Below, piece by piece: positions 62,890 through 64,000 of a stretch of 64,000 bases of DNA; positions within the stretch are counted from its first letter, which is position 1, and each line of letters opens with the position of its first letter. Origin of the DNA: Paenibacillus plantarum (lineage in GTDB: Bacteria > Bacillota > Bacilli > Paenibacillales > NBRC-103111); the NCBI RefSeq assembly GCF_013141695.1, contig NZ_WHNY01000082.1, positions 150,610 through 214,609 of the forward strand. Direction: 5' to 3'. Under the pieces are notes generated by a model. The model was not told the DNA's origin. It saw nothing but the letters and a program-made list of their open reading frames with translations, and did not search any database. Both the position numbers and the translations under genes were made by a program.

Positions 62890-63003
62890 GTTCATCCGCG
62901 AGCGGCCGCTTAAACATCGAAGCTTCAAGTTCGCCATATGTCTGTCCTAATTTTGAACTACTGACAAACCTAAAGTAGTAAAATGACAATGAGCTGATCA
63001 AAT

Positions 63004-63714
63004 TCAATCTTTGAACAGCTCATCTAAAATCATTTTTCTATTATCTAGAAACCGTTTGGTAATCATATAATGGAGCGTTTCCTCGTATTGAATCTCACTA
63101 ATGGGTTGATCATCAAAAGTAAGAATCTGCGCATCGGGATATCCAAGCAGAATGGGAGAATGCGTAGCGATAATGAACTGTGCTTCCTTCTCCAAATCTT
63201 TGATAACACGCATTAAAGCTAATTGTCTTGCTGGCGATAAAGCTGCTTCTGGTTCATCTAGAAGGTAAATGGCTTTTTTCCCGAATCGATGCTTAAAAAG
63301 AGAAAGAAAAGCTTCACCATGCGATTGCTCGTGTAAGGATCGACCACCGTAATAGGGTAAACTTTCAGGCATCGTATCTAAATAGCTAGCAAAGTTATAA
63401 AAAGTCTCTGCTCGGAGAAAGAAACCATTCGTAATCTTCGGCATCCAAGAAAGACGTAAATGTTCACCCAGAATGGAGTGCGCTGCGTCGACGTCATACA
63501 CATTGTTTCTCCCGCCACTTGCTGTATTAAACCCACATTGGTAGGCGATGGCTTCAAGAATCGTTGATTTACCTGAACCATTCTCTCCGACCAGGAAAGT
63601 GACGTTCTTCTCGAAAGTAATGGAAGTCAATGATTGGATGGATGGGATGGTAAACGGATATTTCTCGGCATCGATATTCCCTTGCTTTTGAATTTCCAGT
63701 CTTCTCAGATACAT
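63004..63714 (-). CDS. Stand-alone ABC/SMC-like AAA ATPase
   Basis: A 236-residue ABC-type ATPase of the RecF/SMC-like AAA_15/21 group. Walker A is GENGSGKST at 43-51; the region LHEQSHGEAF stands where the ABC signature usually lies; Walker B AIYLLDEPEAALSP follows, and FIIATHSPIL has the H-loop. There is no coiled coil and no attached nuclease (OLD-type Toprim absent). Small single-domain forms are common in Firmicutes and their role is unknown. Monocistronic. No partner gene is adjacent in the window. Confidence 0.88.
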   Translation of the reverse strand: MYLRRLEIQKQGNIDAEKYPFTIPSIQSLTSITFEKNVTFLVGENGSGKSTILEAIAYQCGFNTASGGRNNVYDVDAAHSILGEHLRLSWMPKITNGFFLRAETFYNFASYLDTMPESLPYYGGRSLHEQSHGEAFLSLFKHRFGKKAIYLLDEPEAALSPARQLALMRVIKDLEKEAQFIIATHSPILLGYPDAQILTFDDQPISEIQYEETLHYMITKRFLDNRKMILDELFKD

Positions 63715-63936
63715 GATTGCTCAACTCCAAATGAAATTTCCAAGCCTATCTTCTATTCTACGGTTTTCTAACTCGAAGTAAAGAAATGCGCTATCTCTAT
63801 AATTAATATCATTAATAATTCATAGCATTAATTACGAGTGAGAGTTTGGTGCTTTTCGTGGCGCGAAAGGCGTGAGAGGTGTAAATAGGAGTGTGTAGAA
63901 CACGCTACTCCCACATTAGATCACGTTTCGTCTCCT

Positions 63937-64000
63937 AATAGTCCGAAATTACCGAATTAATCTAAGCTTCTGTACCATCCTCACGTAATTAGTCCGAAAC
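63937..64000. repeat. Hairpin array E, cut by the window edge
   Basis: A unit at 63937-63962 (AATAGTCCG...CCGAATTAA) closely resembles the second unit of array B (46369). A second copy starts at 63988, 51 nt later, and continues beyond the window. The gap from 63715 to 63936 holds nothing else I can identify. Confidence 0.65.

Noticed and set aside
62428..62937. Minus-strand open frame of 169 codons over array D
   Set aside because: It encodes the tandem repeat three times and runs antisense into the NlpC gene; no ribosome site or family.
26450..64000. Regularly spaced 26-nt units read as CRISPR arrays
   Set aside because: Units within an array vary, spacers are partly conserved, two spacing lengths occur, and no cas gene is present.

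Overview
The window looks like chromosomal DNA of an endospore-forming, low-to-mid GC Firmicute, most probably a Paenibacillus or close relative. The evidence is a gerA-type germination operon, a CwlJ-like cortex hydrolase, a T-box-controlled ileS, a kam/yod lysine locus with Bacillus-like gene order, strong GGAGG ribosome sites, and an NlpC/P60 hydrolase with a copper-amine-oxidase-like N-terminal domain. No rRNA or tRNA gene, prophage, insertion sequence or CRISPR array was recognised.

Left part (1-26 kb). Two SRPBCC/AHSA1 genes each sit beside their own regulator (MerR with a textbook long-spacer promoter; ArsR). They are followed by a UvrA-like ATPase with rearranged modules, a DinB/metallo-beta-lactamase pair and a gerA-gerC-gerB operon. 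Next come AlkD-like, MarR and pirin genes and a TetR-controlled redox cluster (nitronate monooxygenase, tautomerase, quinone reductase, NIPSNAP, and a decayed short-chain dehydrogenase). A catalase, a NAGPA-type glycosidase, cwlJ, an IleS2-length ileS behind its T-box, and a GH130/AraC divergent pair complete this part.

Middle (26.7-46 kb). A five-function cluster joins a SWIM zinc protein, a HEAT-repeat protein (apparently split by a frameshift), a MoxR-type AAA+ ATPase, a DUF5682 protein with Tiki/TraB-like motifs and a VWA/MIDAS protein. It resembles the E. coli yehL-M-P-Q set and has no established function. Sugar-metabolism and housekeeping genes follow, then an MreB-like gene, a histidine kinase, a GGDEF protein and a chemoreceptor. 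The chemoreceptor mRNA leader is a well-conserved guanidine-I (ykkC) riboswitch with an overlapping terminator.

Right part (47-64 kb). icmF stands divergent from a sigma-54 enhancer-binding activator. This is followed by a complete kam/yod lysine module (kamA; yokU-yodT-yodS-yodR-yodQ; ablB) and rpoN itself. Two nearly identical -24/-12 promoters drive kamA and the divergent yokU operon, so sigma factor, activator, promoters and pathway lie within 10 kb.

The most unusual signal is not a gene. At five intergenic loci (26.45, 46.3, 54.04, 62.6 and 63.9 kb) there are arrays of roughly 26-nt inverted-repeat-like units. Unit sequences differ between loci, but the start-to-start spacing is nearly always about 51 or about 62 nt, often alternating. 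The shared geometry without shared sequence is the observation I consider most worth following up.
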